From: JACXVD01 sp020446665
GTDB taxonomy: Bacteria; Pseudomonadota; Alphaproteobacteria; Sphingomonadales; Sphingomonadaceae
NCBI GenBank assembly: GCA_041396905.1
Contig: JAWKXQ010000014.1
Coordinates: 1 to 64,000, forward strand
DNA length: 64,000 bases
Direction: 5' to 3'
The notes beneath the pieces are model-generated. The model worked only from the letters and a program-made list of their open reading frames with translations. It ran no database searches and was not told the origin of the DNA. The translations under genes and the position numbers were made by a program. Below are positions 16,698 to 25,288 of this stretch, piece by piece. How positions within the stretch are numbered: position 1 is the stretch's first letter; each line of letters starts with the position of its first letter.

Positions 16698-17213
16698 CGT
16701 CCACGGCCCCAGCATTCCTTCGGCAGGCAGCACTGCCGGGTTTTCGCAGCGGACCAGCAGCCGTGCCGGGTCCCACGGGCCGGGGCAGCGCCAGCCGCCT
16801 GTCGCCTGCGCGGAGAAGCCCCAGCGGCCGTAATAGGGTTCATCCCCGATCATCACCTGCGGCAGGGCAGGTTGACCTTGCCGTGCCATCGCATCGATCG
16901 CGCCCAGGGCAGCGGCCATCAGAGCCTTGCCATAGCCGCCATTCTGCAAGGCGGGTACCACCGCCACCGGCCCGACCATCACCATCGGATGCGCGCGGCC
17001 ATCAGGATCGAGCAACGCCACGGGCCAGAGCTGGATCGTGCCAGCGAGGTAATCCTCATCATCCAGTGCGGCAAAGCTCAGCCCTTCCAGCCAGTCCATT
17101 CCGGTGCGGATGCGATAGGCAGTGCGCGCATGACGGTCTGGCCCGAAAGCTGCGTCGAGCAATTGTTCGACCAGATCGGGATCGACAGCGGAAAGGGGCA
17201 CGATGCTCGCCAT
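16680..17213 (-). CDS. GNAT family N-acetyltransferase
   Basis: 177 residues. The acetyl-CoA-binding motif appears as VAVVPALQNGGYGKALM (Q-x-x-G-x-G/A form) at about residues 83-99, followed by YYGRWGF, the usual motif B tail (Y-GF). The substrate is unknown; such proteins are often predicted N-acetyltransferases of YhbS type. The last five residues and the stop lie within the right arm of the 266-bp inverted-repeat element, so the native C terminus was probably altered by that insertion. Confidence 0.85.
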   Translation of the reverse strand: MASIVPLSAVDPDLVEQLLDAAFGPDRHARTAYRIRTGMDWLEGLSFAALDDEDYLAGTIQLWPVALLDPDGRAHPMVMVGPVAVVPALQNGGYGKALMAAALGAIDAMARQGQPALPQVMIGDEPYYGRWGFSAQATGGWRCPGPWDPARLLVRCENPAVLPAEGMLGPWTRVRNQ

Positions 17214-17255
17214 GGCGCGCGCCGATAGGGGCGGGGTGGTGCAAAGTCGAGCGGA

Positions 17256-18428
17256 TTATTCGCTGACCGCCGGATAAAGCTGCAACAGCCGCCCGCCTTC
17301 GCCATCTTCGATCACGAAGATCGTGCCTTCGATACCCACGGCCACATCGCGGATGCGGGCATCCATATTGTAACGGGCCGCTTCGCGCGCGGTCTCCCCG
17401 TCAAACTCGACCCGCACCAGCGCGCTGCTGCCCAGTCCGGCAATCAGCAAATCGCCCTGCCATTCGGGAAACAGGTCAGCATTGTAGAAGGCCATGTCGC
17501 CCGGCGCGATCACCGGCGTCCAGCTGATTGCGGGCGGCGTGAATTCAGGGCGGGTTTCATGATCAGGGATCGGATCGCCATTGTAGTGCACGCCGTTGGA
17601 GACAATGGGCCAGCCATAATTGGAACCGGGCTTCACGAGGTTCAACTCGTCCCCGCCGCGCGGGCCGTGTTCGACTTCCCACAATTTCCCCTCGGCATCG
17701 AAGGCAAGGCCCAGGATATTGCGGTGGCCCCAGCTCCAGATCTGCGCCGCAATGCCGCCCTGTTCGGCCATGGGATTGCCCGCAGCGGGTGTGCCGTCGA
17801 GATTGAGCCGCACGACCTTGCCCAGATTGCCTGACAGGTCCTGTGCCGGGTCCATTTTCTGCCGCTCGCCCGAAGCGATGAAGAGATATTGCCCGTCAGG
17901 CGAAAAGGCGATGCGGTGCGAATAATGGCCGCGCCCGCTGACCTTGGGGCTTTGCCGCCAGATCACCGTGAGTCCTTCGATCCGGCAGACTTCGTCATTC
18001 TCGCCGCCGCAGCTGAGCGTCCCGCGACCGACGGCTGCGCCGCGCGTGTTGCCGGGGCCAGCCTCCGCCCAGCTGAGATAGATCATCCGGCTGGTTTCGT
18101 AATCAGGGGCAAAGGCAATATCGCCCAGACCGCCCTGGCCGCCATAATCGACCTTCGGCGCGCCGCTGACGATCCCTTCTACTCCGCTGGCAGGCTGATA
18201 ATTGCGGATCGTGCCGCCTTTCTCCGTCACGAAGATGCGGCCGGTGCCCGGCTCCACGGCGATGGCCCATGGTTCGTCATAGCTTGTCTCTTCCGTGACT
18301 GTGAAAGGCGCTTCAGAGGCAGCGGGGGCGGGCGGGCTATCCCCACTTGCAGCATGGCCGCAACTTGCAGTGGCCAGCGCCAGCGGGGATAGGATAAGCA
18401 CGAAGGATGTGTGTTTGAAGATGGTCAT
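17256..18428 (-). CDS. PQQ-dependent aldose sugar dehydrogenase-like protein
   Basis: 390 residues from the ATG at 18428, which gives a lipoprotein/Sec signal (LSPLALATASC). The frame stays open upstream, but that part is not protein-like. The mature protein is a six-bladed propeller of the soluble glucose dehydrogenase / YliI type, with motifs RIFVTEKGG, GGQGGLGDIAFAPDY, YSHRIAFSPDGQYLF, GHRNILGLAFD and EHGPRGGDELN. YliI-type enzymes oxidise aldose sugars in the periplasm with PQQ. Its start overlaps that of divergent rnhB by eight bases. Confidence 0.88.
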   Translation of the reverse strand: MTIFKHTSFVLILSPLALATASCGHAASGDSPPAPAASEAPFTVTEETSYDEPWAIAVEPGTGRIFVTEKGGTIRNYQPASGVEGIVSGAPKVDYGGQGGLGDIAFAPDYETSRMIYLSWAEAGPGNTRGAAVGRGTLSCGGENDEVCRIEGLTVIWRQSPKVSGRGHYSHRIAFSPDGQYLFIASGERQKMDPAQDLSGNLGKVVRLNLDGTPAAGNPMAEQGGIAAQIWSWGHRNILGLAFDAEGKLWEVEHGPRGGDELNLVKPGSNYGWPIVSNGVHYNGDPIPDHETRPEFTPPAISWTPVIAPGDMAFYNADLFPEWQGDLLIAGLGSSALVRVEFDGETAREAARYNMDARIRDVAVGIEGTIFVIEDGEGGRLLQLYPAVSE

Positions 18429-19062
18429 ACTCGCAGGAACTCCGCAGGACGAATTTGGTGCCCGCCCGTTTGTTGCACCCCTTGTCGCAGGCGTTGACGA
18501 AGCTGGCCGTGGCCCGCTGGCCGGGCCAGTTGTGGCGGCTGCTGTCGTGCTGGGCAATAGCCCACCTGTGGGATTGGCAGATTCCAAGAAACTATCGGCC
18601 AAACGGCGCGCGCTGCTCGACTCGCAAATCCGCGCCAGCTGCGCCTGGGGCGTGGGGATTGTCGAGCCGGAGGAGATTGACCGGCTCAATATTTTCGGCG
18701 CGACCATGCGCGCGATGACGCTGGCCGTGGCGCAGCTGGCCGAGGCGCTGGGGGAGGCTCCCGGTGAAGTGCTGATCGACGGCAACCTCACCCCTGAGGG
18801 CCGCGATGAAGGATGGTGCTGGCAAGCGCGCGCGATTGTTGGCGGGGATGCGCTGGAACCGGCGATTTCCGCTGCCAGCATCATCGCCAAGCAATGGCGG
18901 GACCGGATCATGTGCGAAGCGGCGGCGCGTCACCCCCATTACGGCTGGGAACGCAATATGGGCTATGGCACGAAAGAGCATATGGAGGCCCTGCGCCTGC
19001 ACGGCCCGACCCCGCTCCACCGCAGGAGCTTTGCCCCGGTGGCGCAATTGACGCTGCTTTAG
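18421..19062 (+). CDS. rnhB: Ribonuclease HII
   Basis: 213 residues from the ATG at 18421. The RNase HII signature GVDEAGRGPLAGPVV carries the first catalytic Asp and Glu (D-E-x-G-R-G), and the remaining acids lie in LIDGN and the segment GGDALEPAISAASIIAK. GYGTKEH and LHRRSF are also conserved. The enzyme cuts RNA in RNA-DNA hybrids, including single ribonucleotides. The start codon overlaps the divergent sugar dehydrogenase start; a shorter start is possible because only about 20 residues precede the core. Confidence 0.94.
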   Translation: MVILAGTPQDEFGARPFVAPLVAGVDEAGRGPLAGPVVAAAVVLGNSPPVGLADSKKLSAKRRALLDSQIRASCAWGVGIVEPEEIDRLNIFGATMRAMTLAVAQLAEALGEAPGEVLIDGNLTPEGRDEGWCWQARAIVGGDALEPAISAASIIAKQWRDRIMCEAAARHPHYGWERNMGYGTKEHMEALRLHGPTPLHRRSFAPVAQLTLL

Positions 19063-19064
19063 AC

Positions 19065-21413
19065 TTAGCTGCCAGTCAAGCGGCCGGGATTGGCCTTGTC
19101 CGCATCAAGAATGCTCGCAAAATCATGTTTGATGACCGCGCCGCTGGAGGGAGGCATCGCGCCTTGTGATGCTGACGGCGTGATGGGCGGCGAGAAGTAA
19201 AATCCCTGCGCCGCGGTGCAGCCGGAGGCTTGCAGCCATTCGAACTGTTCGCGGTGCTCGATCCCTTCGGCGACTGTCTTCATCTCCAGTTCTTCGGCCA
19301 GACCGATGGTCGCCCTGATGATTGCCTGGCAATCGGGCCGTTCCAGCAGATCCTCAACGAAGCAGCGGTCAATCTTGATCGTATCGAAGGGGAATTTGCG
19401 CAGATAATTGAGCGATGAATAGCCGGTTCCGAAATCATCCAGCGCAATCCGCACGCCCAGTGCGCGGATATTGTGGAGGATTTCGATATTCTCATTGGTG
19501 TCGTGCAGCAGTGCGGTCTCGGTGATTTCCAGTTCCACGCGCTGCGGGGCAACGCCTGTGGTTGCGAGCGCCTGCGCCAGTACAGCCACCAGTCTTTCCG
19601 AACGAATCTGGACCGGGGAAAGGTTGATGGCGACTGTGATATTGTCCGGCCAGCTTGCCGCCTGCCGGATGGCATCGCGCACGATCCATTCGCCCAGTGA
19701 GACGATCAGCCCGCTCTCTTCGGCGATATTGATGAACTCGCCCGGCATGATCAGCCCGTATTCGGGATGGTTCCAGCGGACCAGCGCTTCCATGCCTGAG
19801 GTTTCGCCGGTGGTGAAATCGACTTGCGGCTGGAACATCAGCACGAACTGGCCGTCTTGCAGCGCGGTGCGCATGTCCAGTTCCAGCTCTTGCCGCTTGC
19901 GATCCAGCTCGTGCAACTGGGCATTATAGTCGCGATAGCAATTGCGCCCGCTATCCTTGGCCGCATAGAGCGCGAGGTCCGCCCGCCGCATCCATTCTTC
20001 CGGCTCGATAGTGGCGCTCCGGCAATAGGCGACGCCGATACTGGCAGAAACGTGGAGCGCCCGCCCGCCGATATCTATCGGGTCAGACAGGCGCATGATC
20101 AGGCGGTCTGCCAAAGCGTGAATTTCTTCCAGACTTTGTTCGTCACGCGTGAGAATGGCGAATTCATCGCCGCCCAGACGCGCCACCAGCGCTGTCTGTC
20201 CTGCCTCCAGCACAATGCGCCGGGCGATGGTGCGCAGCAGGCTGTCACCCGCCTCATGGCCCAGCGTGTCATTGACGATCTTGAACTTGTCGAGATCGAT
20301 GAACAGCATGGCCTTGCGCCGAGCATTGCCATGGGCAAGCTGCACCAGCACTTCATTGAAGCGCAGCCGGTTGGCAAGCTCTGTCAGCGTATCGCATTTT
20401 GCCATTTGCGACAGCTGGCGGTCGGCAAGGATCTGAGCGGTGACATCGCTCATCACCCCGCGCATCGTGCCATTGTCGAGCGGCTTGCCAGAGATGGACC
20501 ACCAGGTTTCCTTGTCCATGCCCGCCACCTGAATGCAAAAGTCGCGGAAGCTGCCGCCAGAACGGAGCTTGAGCTGAAGCATTTCATGATCCGCGCCTGG
20601 AACGAACAGAGACATCATCTGCGTCCCTTCCAGTGCGGCAGCCGGGCGCCGTGCCGCATCGGAAAAGCGCTGGGTTATGTCGACGAGCCTGCCAGAAGCG
20701 TCGATTTCCCACAGCCAGTCAGATGCTGCCGCTTCATATTCATGCAGCAACAGGCGCACCGTCTGTTCCGATCGTTCCAGTTCGATCTCTTCCAGCAGCC
20801 GTTCACGATAGAAGCGCGAATGATCGCTCACGCCATACAGCACGATGATGCCGTGCAGCCAGGTGAGCAGGACAATCGGCACCGCCAGATGCACTTCATA
20901 GAGGAAGGCAATCCCGGTTCCTGCGCAGATACAGGCCAGCATCAGGCTGTTGGCGGCAGATTTAAGATGGCGATATTGCATCAGCGCCGTGGACATGATC
21001 CCCGCCGCCAGCACGCACAGGATCAGATATTCGCCGCCTGCGTTCGCATATTGCCACAATACGGTGAAGGCGATCGCCCAGTTGAGCCCGCAACCCTGGG
21101 CCAGCACTGTGGCGTAGATCACATTCTTGCGAATATAGGCCTTGTCCGTCGAATTTCGATCAAAATCATAGCTTTGCTTGATCCGTAGGCCATCCAGCAA
21201 GAGCAAGGTAAACAGCCAGAAAAGCCAGAAGGTCGCATGTTCGCGCCGTGCCATGGTGGGAACCAGGATCAGCGCACTGCAAATCGTCCCGAATGCCGCA
21301 CTGCGGACATTCGAAATGAAATCCGACATTTGCCGGATCAGCAGCTGATCATCGAGATCAAGCCTGGAGGTGCGGTTCTGGCTCACATTCTGTCCCAAGG
21401 GGAAGAACGTCAT
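19065..21413 (-). CDS. Membrane GGDEF-EAL cyclic-di-GMP enzyme with PAS domain
   Basis: 782 residues. Roughly the first 200 contain several hydrophobic segments, an integral-membrane sensor. A PAS-like part follows (SDWLWEIDASGRLVDI to SGKPLDNGTMRGV), then a GGDEF domain with intact RLGGDEF (about residue 414) and an EAL domain with MEALVRW (about 541) and DDFGTGYSSL (about 663). Both catalytic signatures are intact, so diguanylate cyclase and phosphodiesterase activities are both possible. It ends three bases after the rnhB stop; monocistronic. Confidence 0.93.
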   Translation of the reverse strand: MTFFPLGQNVSQNRTSRLDLDDQLLIRQMSDFISNVRSAAFGTICSALILVPTMARREHATFWLFWLFTLLLLDGLRIKQSYDFDRNSTDKAYIRKNVIYATVLAQGCGLNWAIAFTVLWQYANAGGEYLILCVLAAGIMSTALMQYRHLKSAANSLMLACICAGTGIAFLYEVHLAVPIVLLTWLHGIIVLYGVSDHSRFYRERLLEEIELERSEQTVRLLLHEYEAAASDWLWEIDASGRLVDITQRFSDAARRPAAALEGTQMMSLFVPGADHEMLQLKLRSGGSFRDFCIQVAGMDKETWWSISGKPLDNGTMRGVMSDVTAQILADRQLSQMAKCDTLTELANRLRFNEVLVQLAHGNARRKAMLFIDLDKFKIVNDTLGHEAGDSLLRTIARRIVLEAGQTALVARLGGDEFAILTRDEQSLEEIHALADRLIMRLSDPIDIGGRALHVSASIGVAYCRSATIEPEEWMRRADLALYAAKDSGRNCYRDYNAQLHELDRKRQELELDMRTALQDGQFVLMFQPQVDFTTGETSGMEALVRWNHPEYGLIMPGEFINIAEESGLIVSLGEWIVRDAIRQAASWPDNITVAINLSPVQIRSERLVAVLAQALATTGVAPQRVELEITETALLHDTNENIEILHNIRALGVRIALDDFGTGYSSLNYLRKFPFDTIKIDRCFVEDLLERPDCQAIIRATIGLAEELEMKTVAEGIEHREQFEWLQASGCTAAQGFYFSPPITPSASQGAMPPSSGAVIKHDFASILDADKANPGRLTGS

Positions 21414-21596
21414 ACCAGCGCGCTGTTAAATGGAGCCTCAGCCTTTGGGGCAATTTTACCTTACGGGAAAAGGTTAATGGCGCAGCAGGAAAGGGCGGGC
21501 AGGCCTGTGCTGCCAACAGCGACTGGCCGCCCAGATCAGGCACCGCCTATCCGCCCGCAGCCGGATCGCAGCAGCCATGTGAAGAAATTTCACTTT

Positions 21597-21749
21597 GAGT
21601 CCCCATGGCCACACACCCGACATATCGAGTCCCATGGAATCCCATGGACTCAACATGTTGTGGGATACTCTTTTTGTTCTTTCATGGTTAGCGGCGCGTT
21701 AACCATGTTCTGCGAAACTTCGCACTTGACGCGGACTCCGCGAGGATTC
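21597..21749 (+). promoter_or_regulatory. GANTC-rich ccrM promoter region
   Basis: Six GANTC sites lie within 153 bp just upstream of ccrM: 21597, 21627, 21637, 21647, 21734 and 21745 (start positions). Three are spaced exactly 10 bp, making a short tandem of CCCATGGANT. GANTC is the CcrM target, and methylation-sensitive autoregulation of ccrM by promoter GANTC sites is established in Caulobacter. About 0.6 sites would be expected by chance here. Confidence 0.8.
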
Positions 21750-21785
21750 ACCCTGTGGATAACTTCAGATAGGGGGCGATTAAGG

Positions 21786-22910
21786 ATGGGGGTCATTCAG
21801 ACCACGAAGGAACGCGCGCGGCAGTTTGCCGAAGCGGTGGAGCTGCCATTGGGGCAGATCCTGACGGGCGATTGCGTGGAATCCATGCGCCGCCTGCCTG
21901 ATGCCTGTATCGATCTCGTCTTTGCCGATCCGCCCTATAATCTCCAGCTGGGGGGCGATCTCAACCGTCCCGATGGCAGCCAGGTCGATGCCGTCACCGA
22001 TGAATGGGACCGGTTTGACAGTTTCAAGACCTATGATGATTTCACCCGTGCCTGGCTGACCGAAGCGAAGCGCGTGCTCAAGCCCGATGGCGCACTATGG
22101 GTGATCGGTTCCTATCACAATATCTTCCGCGTCGGCGCGATATTGCAGGATCTGGGCTTCTGGATCCTCAACGATATCGTCTGGCGCAAGAGCAACCCGA
22201 TGCCCAATTTCAAGGGCACCCGCTTTACCAATGCGCATGAAACGCTGATCTGGGCGAGCCAGGGCGAGAAGGCCAAATACCAGTTCAATTATCGCGCGAT
22301 GAAAACGCTCAATGACGAATTGCAGATGCGCAGCGACTGGGTGCTGCCGATCTGCAGCGGCGGTGAACGGCTGAAGGAAGGCGGGCACAAGGTCCACCCG
22401 ACGCAGAAGCCGGAAAGCCTGCTCTATCGCGTGCTGCTATCGACCACGGAAAAGGGCGACGTCGTGCTCGATCCCTTCTTCGGCACCGGCACCACTGGCG
22501 CAGTGGCCAAGCGGCTGGGCCGCGAATGGATTGGCTGCGAACGCGAAGGCATTTATCGCAATGCCGCGCTGAAGCGGATCGAGAAGGAATTGCCGCTGGA
22601 TGAAAGCGCGCTGACCACTATGCAAAGCCGCAAGAATGCGCCCAAGGTCGCCTTTGGCGCGCTGGTAGAGGTAGGCTATATCAAGCCGGGCACAAAGGTC
22701 TTCGACAAGAAACGCCGCTGGACCGCGACGGTGCGCGCCGATGGCTCATTGGTGCATGACAAGCAGGTGGGCTCCATCCACGGCCTCGGCAAGGATCTGC
22801 AAGGCGCCCCCAGCTGCAATGGCTGGACCTTCTGGCACATGGAAGAGGGCGATGAAGTGAAGCCGATTGATGCGGCGCGGCAGCTCTATTTGCTGAGCGT
22901 GGAGGATTGA
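21786..22910 (+). CDS. ccrM: Cell-cycle DNA (adenine-N6) methyltransferase, GANTC-specific
   Basis: 374 residues from the ATG at 21786 preceded by AAGGA. Beta-class N6-adenine methylase with the catalytic DPPY motif (FADPPYNLQLGG, about residues 46-58) before the SAM motif FGTGTTGAVAKRLGR (about 231). The C-terminal RAMA-like domain (GALVEVGYIKPG to WTFWHMEEG) is the one found in CcrM. CcrM methylates GANTC late in S phase and links methylation state to cell-cycle transcription. The GANTC-dense upstream region supports the call. Confidence 0.95.
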   Translation: MGVIQTTKERARQFAEAVELPLGQILTGDCVESMRRLPDACIDLVFADPPYNLQLGGDLNRPDGSQVDAVTDEWDRFDSFKTYDDFTRAWLTEAKRVLKPDGALWVIGSYHNIFRVGAILQDLGFWILNDIVWRKSNPMPNFKGTRFTNAHETLIWASQGEKAKYQFNYRAMKTLNDELQMRSDWVLPICSGGERLKEGGHKVHPTQKPESLLYRVLLSTTEKGDVVLDPFFGTGTTGAVAKRLGREWIGCEREGIYRNAALKRIEKELPLDESALTTMQSRKNAPKVAFGALVEVGYIKPGTKVFDKKRRWTATVRADGSLVHDKQVGSIHGLGKDLQGAPSCNGWTFWHMEEGDEVKPIDAARQLYLLSVED

Positions 22911-22938
22911 CGGGGCGCTGTCCCGCCAAACTCGGAAA

Positions 22939-23080
22939 CCCTCATCCAGGCTTCGCTAGTTGCTGTGCAACAAGCTACGCCATCCTTCTCCCACTGGGAG
23001 AAGGAATTCTCTTCTTCTCCTCTGGGGAGAAGGATACGAAGGCTTGGCTCGCCAGAGCCTAGCCGGAGTTGGATGAGGGG
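22939..23080. repeat. Cloverleaf-like palindromic repeat, copy R2
   Basis: 142 bp from CCCTCATCCAGG to GGATGAGGGG. Side hairpins are GTTGC-TGT-GCAAC and GGCTC-GCCA-GAGCC. The central CATCCTTCTCCC...GGGAGAAGGA stem is followed by a second partial copy of itself, which explains the extra length over R1 and R3. It ends 11 bases before the DUF559 gene. Confidence 0.85.
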
Positions 23081-23091
23081 CGGATAGTCAG

Positions 23092-23430
23092 ATGGATCGC
23101 ACCCAACGCGCCCGTCAGCTCCGCCGGGATTCAACCGATGTGGAACGCAAGCTCTGGTCCCGCCTGCGCAATCGCGGGCTTTGCAATCTCAAATTCCGTA
23201 GGCAGGCCGCAATAGGACCATATTACGTCGATTTCTTGTGCCATGACCGACGGCTGGTGGTGGAACTTGATGGCGGGCAGCATAGCGCAGAAGCCGAAGC
23301 GGCGCGGACAGCCTATCTTGCTGGCAAAGGTTATCGCGTTATCCGCTTCTGGAACAATGAAGTATCTGAAAACATTGATGGTGTGCTGGAACGGATCGCG
23401 CGGGAAGCAGATTTTTCGCTGCGGGAGTGA
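23092..23430 (+). CDS. DUF559 (Vsr-like) endonuclease-domain protein
   Basis: 112 residues: RARQLRRDSTDVERKLWSRLR, KFRRQAAIGPYYVDFLC, LVVELDGGQHS, RVIRFWNNEV and ENIDGVLERI. This is the DUF559 pattern, a restriction-endonuclease-like fold related to Vsr, with the catalytic D and E-x-D acids in VDF and VELDG. Its target and role are unknown. It lies exactly between repeats R2 (11 bases upstream) and R3 (19 bases downstream), which suggests a functional link with that repeat family. Confidence 0.88.
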   Translation: MDRTQRARQLRRDSTDVERKLWSRLRNRGLCNLKFRRQAAIGPYYVDFLCHDRRLVVELDGGQHSAEAEAARTAYLAGKGYRVIRFWNNEVSENIDGVLERIAREADFSLRE

Positions 23431-23449
23431 TGCGGAGGAGGGCTCGTGG

Positions 23450-23562
23450 CCCCTCATCCAGGCTTCGCTAGTTGCTTTGCAACAAGCTACGCCATCCTTC
23501 TCCCCTGGGGAGAAGGATATGGAGACTTGGCGCGCAGCGCCTAGTCGGAGTTGGGTGAGGGG
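23450..23562. repeat. Cloverleaf-like palindromic repeat, copy R3
   Basis: 113 bp from CCCCTCATCC to GGGTGAGGGG. Side hairpins are GTTGC-TTT-GCAAC and GGCGC-GCA-GCGCC, and the central stem ATCCTTCTCCC / GGGAGAAGGAT is conserved. It begins 19 bases after the DUF559 stop. Confidence 0.85.
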
Positions 23563-23729
23563 TTACACCCTTTCCTACATCCACCCAAACACTCTAAAGC
23601 CGTGGAATGCCCTGTCATCCTCCCTTCCAATCCGCGCTGCAAAGGGCGATTGGGGAGGGCGGTTTTTTCCGCTTAGGACAGTGTGACAAGTGTGACATCC
23701 ATTCAGGAAGCGAGAGGCAAGGCTGAACG

Positions 23730-24845
23730 ATGAGCGACTCCGTCTATATCCGCCCGATCGGCTTTGCCTCTGGCCCGCAGGCCGAAGAGGGCGATGCGAT
23801 CCGGCTGGCGGGCAGCATGGTCTATGCCAGCCGGCTGGCGGTGATCCTGCGGCGTGATGGCCATGTTGTCTCGCGCTGGACCTGCTCGCCTGAATCCATG
23901 GCACGCGTGCTGGGCGAATTGCCCGATAGCGTGGGCGACGCAGCCGAAGCGCAATGGGCCAATCTGGGCATTGCCCACCCACCGCTGCAACTGGGCGAGC
24001 GCACTATCCGGCTGGACCAGCCGCAGGTGATGGGGATCCTCAATGTCACGCCGGACAGCTTCTCTGACGGGGGCAAGTTCCTCGACGATGTGGAGGCAGG
24101 GCGCGAACATGCAGGGGCCATGCTGCAGGCGGGCGCAGCGATCATCGACATTGGCGGGGAAAGCACGCGCCCCGGCGCTCCTGCCGTGTGGGAAGGGGAC
24201 GAGCTCAAACGCGTCATCCCCGCGGTCGAGTATTGCGCGGCCATGGGCGCTGCGATCAGCGTGGATACGCGCCGCCCGGCAGTGATGGAGGCCGCGCTCG
24301 ATGCAGGCGCGCATATCATCAACGATGTCTCTGCCTTGCGGCACGATCCGCGCAGTCTGGAACTGGTGGCCAATCGCGGCTGCCCGGTGGTGCTGATGCA
24401 TGCCCCCGGTGAGGCAGAGGATCTCCATGCCGATGGTGACTATGCCAATGTCGTGTTTGACGTGTTTGACTGGCTGGCGGCAGCGCGCGACCGGGCGCTG
24501 GCGGCGGGCATCGCGCGGGACCGGATTGTGCTCGATCCGGGTATCGGCTTTGGCAAGTCGCTGGCGGATAACCTCGCCTTGCTCAATGCGCTGCCGCTGT
24601 TCCACGCGCTGGGCCAGCCGCTGCTGCTGGGCGCGAGCCGCAAGCGGATGATCGGCGCGCTCAGCAACGAAGTGCCCGCGCATCAGCGGATGGGTGGCAG
24701 TGTCGCCCTGGCGGTGAAGGGAATGGATGCAGGCATTCCGCTTCACCGCGTGCATGACGTGTTCGAAACAGTGCAGGCCCGCAATGTGTGGCGCGGATTG
24801 CGCGACGCCGCGCTGACGGACTTTGGCGATTTGCCGGGGCTGTGA
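23730..24845 (+). CDS. folP: Dihydropteroate synthase
   Basis: 371 residues. The catalytic domain carries MGILNVTPDSFSDGGKF (about residues 100-116), IDIGGESTRPGAP, the SVDTRRP loop, and DPGIGFGKS. The enzyme joins p-aminobenzoate to dihydropterin pyrophosphate in folate synthesis. About 95 residues precede the core, longer than the E. coli protein, but such N-terminal extensions are common in sphingomonads. The stop overlaps the GTG start of the next gene. Confidence 0.94.
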   Translation: MSDSVYIRPIGFASGPQAEEGDAIRLAGSMVYASRLAVILRRDGHVVSRWTCSPESMARVLGELPDSVGDAAEAQWANLGIAHPPLQLGERTIRLDQPQVMGILNVTPDSFSDGGKFLDDVEAGREHAGAMLQAGAAIIDIGGESTRPGAPAVWEGDELKRVIPAVEYCAAMGAAISVDTRRPAVMEAALDAGAHIINDVSALRHDPRSLELVANRGCPVVLMHAPGEAEDLHADGDYANVVFDVFDWLAAARDRALAAGIARDRIVLDPGIGFGKSLADNLALLNALPLFHALGQPLLLGASRKRMIGALSNEVPAHQRMGGSVALAVKGMDAGIPLHRVHDVFETVQARNVWRGLRDAALTDFGDLPGL

Positions 24846-25288
24846 GCGCGACGGGCCCCTTGCTCGATAGTGTTGCGCTGCTCGGTGGTGGCGCGCTGGC
24901 GGGGCCGGATGAAGTCGAGCAAATCCCCGCCGAAGCAGGGGCTTACGCGCTGTTCTTGCGGCTGGATGCGCGATTGCGTTTCGAACGGCGCGCGCTGGCC
25001 GGGGTGCTGGAACCGGGTTGGTATGCCTATGCCGGCAGCGCGAAGGGGCCGGGCGGAATGCGGGCGCGGCTGGCGCGGCATATGCGGGCGGGCAAGGCGG
25101 TGCGCTGGCATGTGGACGAGGTTAGCAATGCGGCGGCAGAGGTGGCAGCCTTGGCGATCCCCGGCGGATCGGAATGCGCAATCGTTGATGCGCTGCTTGG
25201 TTCAGGCCGGTTCAGTGTGCCGATCCCCGGCTTCGGCAGCAGCGATTGCCGCCACTGCGCGGCGCATTTGCTTGCTTACAAGGAATAG
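24842..25288 (+). CDS. DUF123 GIY-YIG-like nuclease protein
   Basis: 148 residues from a GTG that overlaps the folP stop (GTGA), the best coupled start. The DUF123 pattern is clear: AGAYALFLRLD, a GIY-YIG-like strand in WYAYAGSAKGPGG followed by RLARHMR, a late WHVDEV, and a Cys/His cluster (DCRHCAAHL) at the end. DUF123 proteins are putative DNA-repair nucleases related to GIY-YIG enzymes. Translationally coupled to folP, it overlaps the convergent SDR gene by 13 bases. Confidence 0.8.
   Translation: MSATGPLLDSVALLGGGALAGPDEVEQIPAEAGAYALFLRLDARLRFERRALAGVLEPGWYAYAGSAKGPGGMRARLARHMRAGKAVRWHVDEVSNAAAEVAALAIPGGSECAIVDALLGSGRFSVPIPGFGSSDCRHCAAHLLAYKE

Noticed and set aside
18429..18911. N-terminal extension of the sugar dehydrogenase to 18911
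   Set aside because: The extension overlaps rnhB entirely and is Ser/Ala/Pro-rich without homology. The ATG at 18428 opens a proper lipoprotein signal.
21627..21651. Tandem 10-bp repeat as a possible CRISPR or VNTR
   Set aside because: Only about 2.5 copies without spacers. The repeated unit is better explained by regularly spaced GANTC methylation sites.
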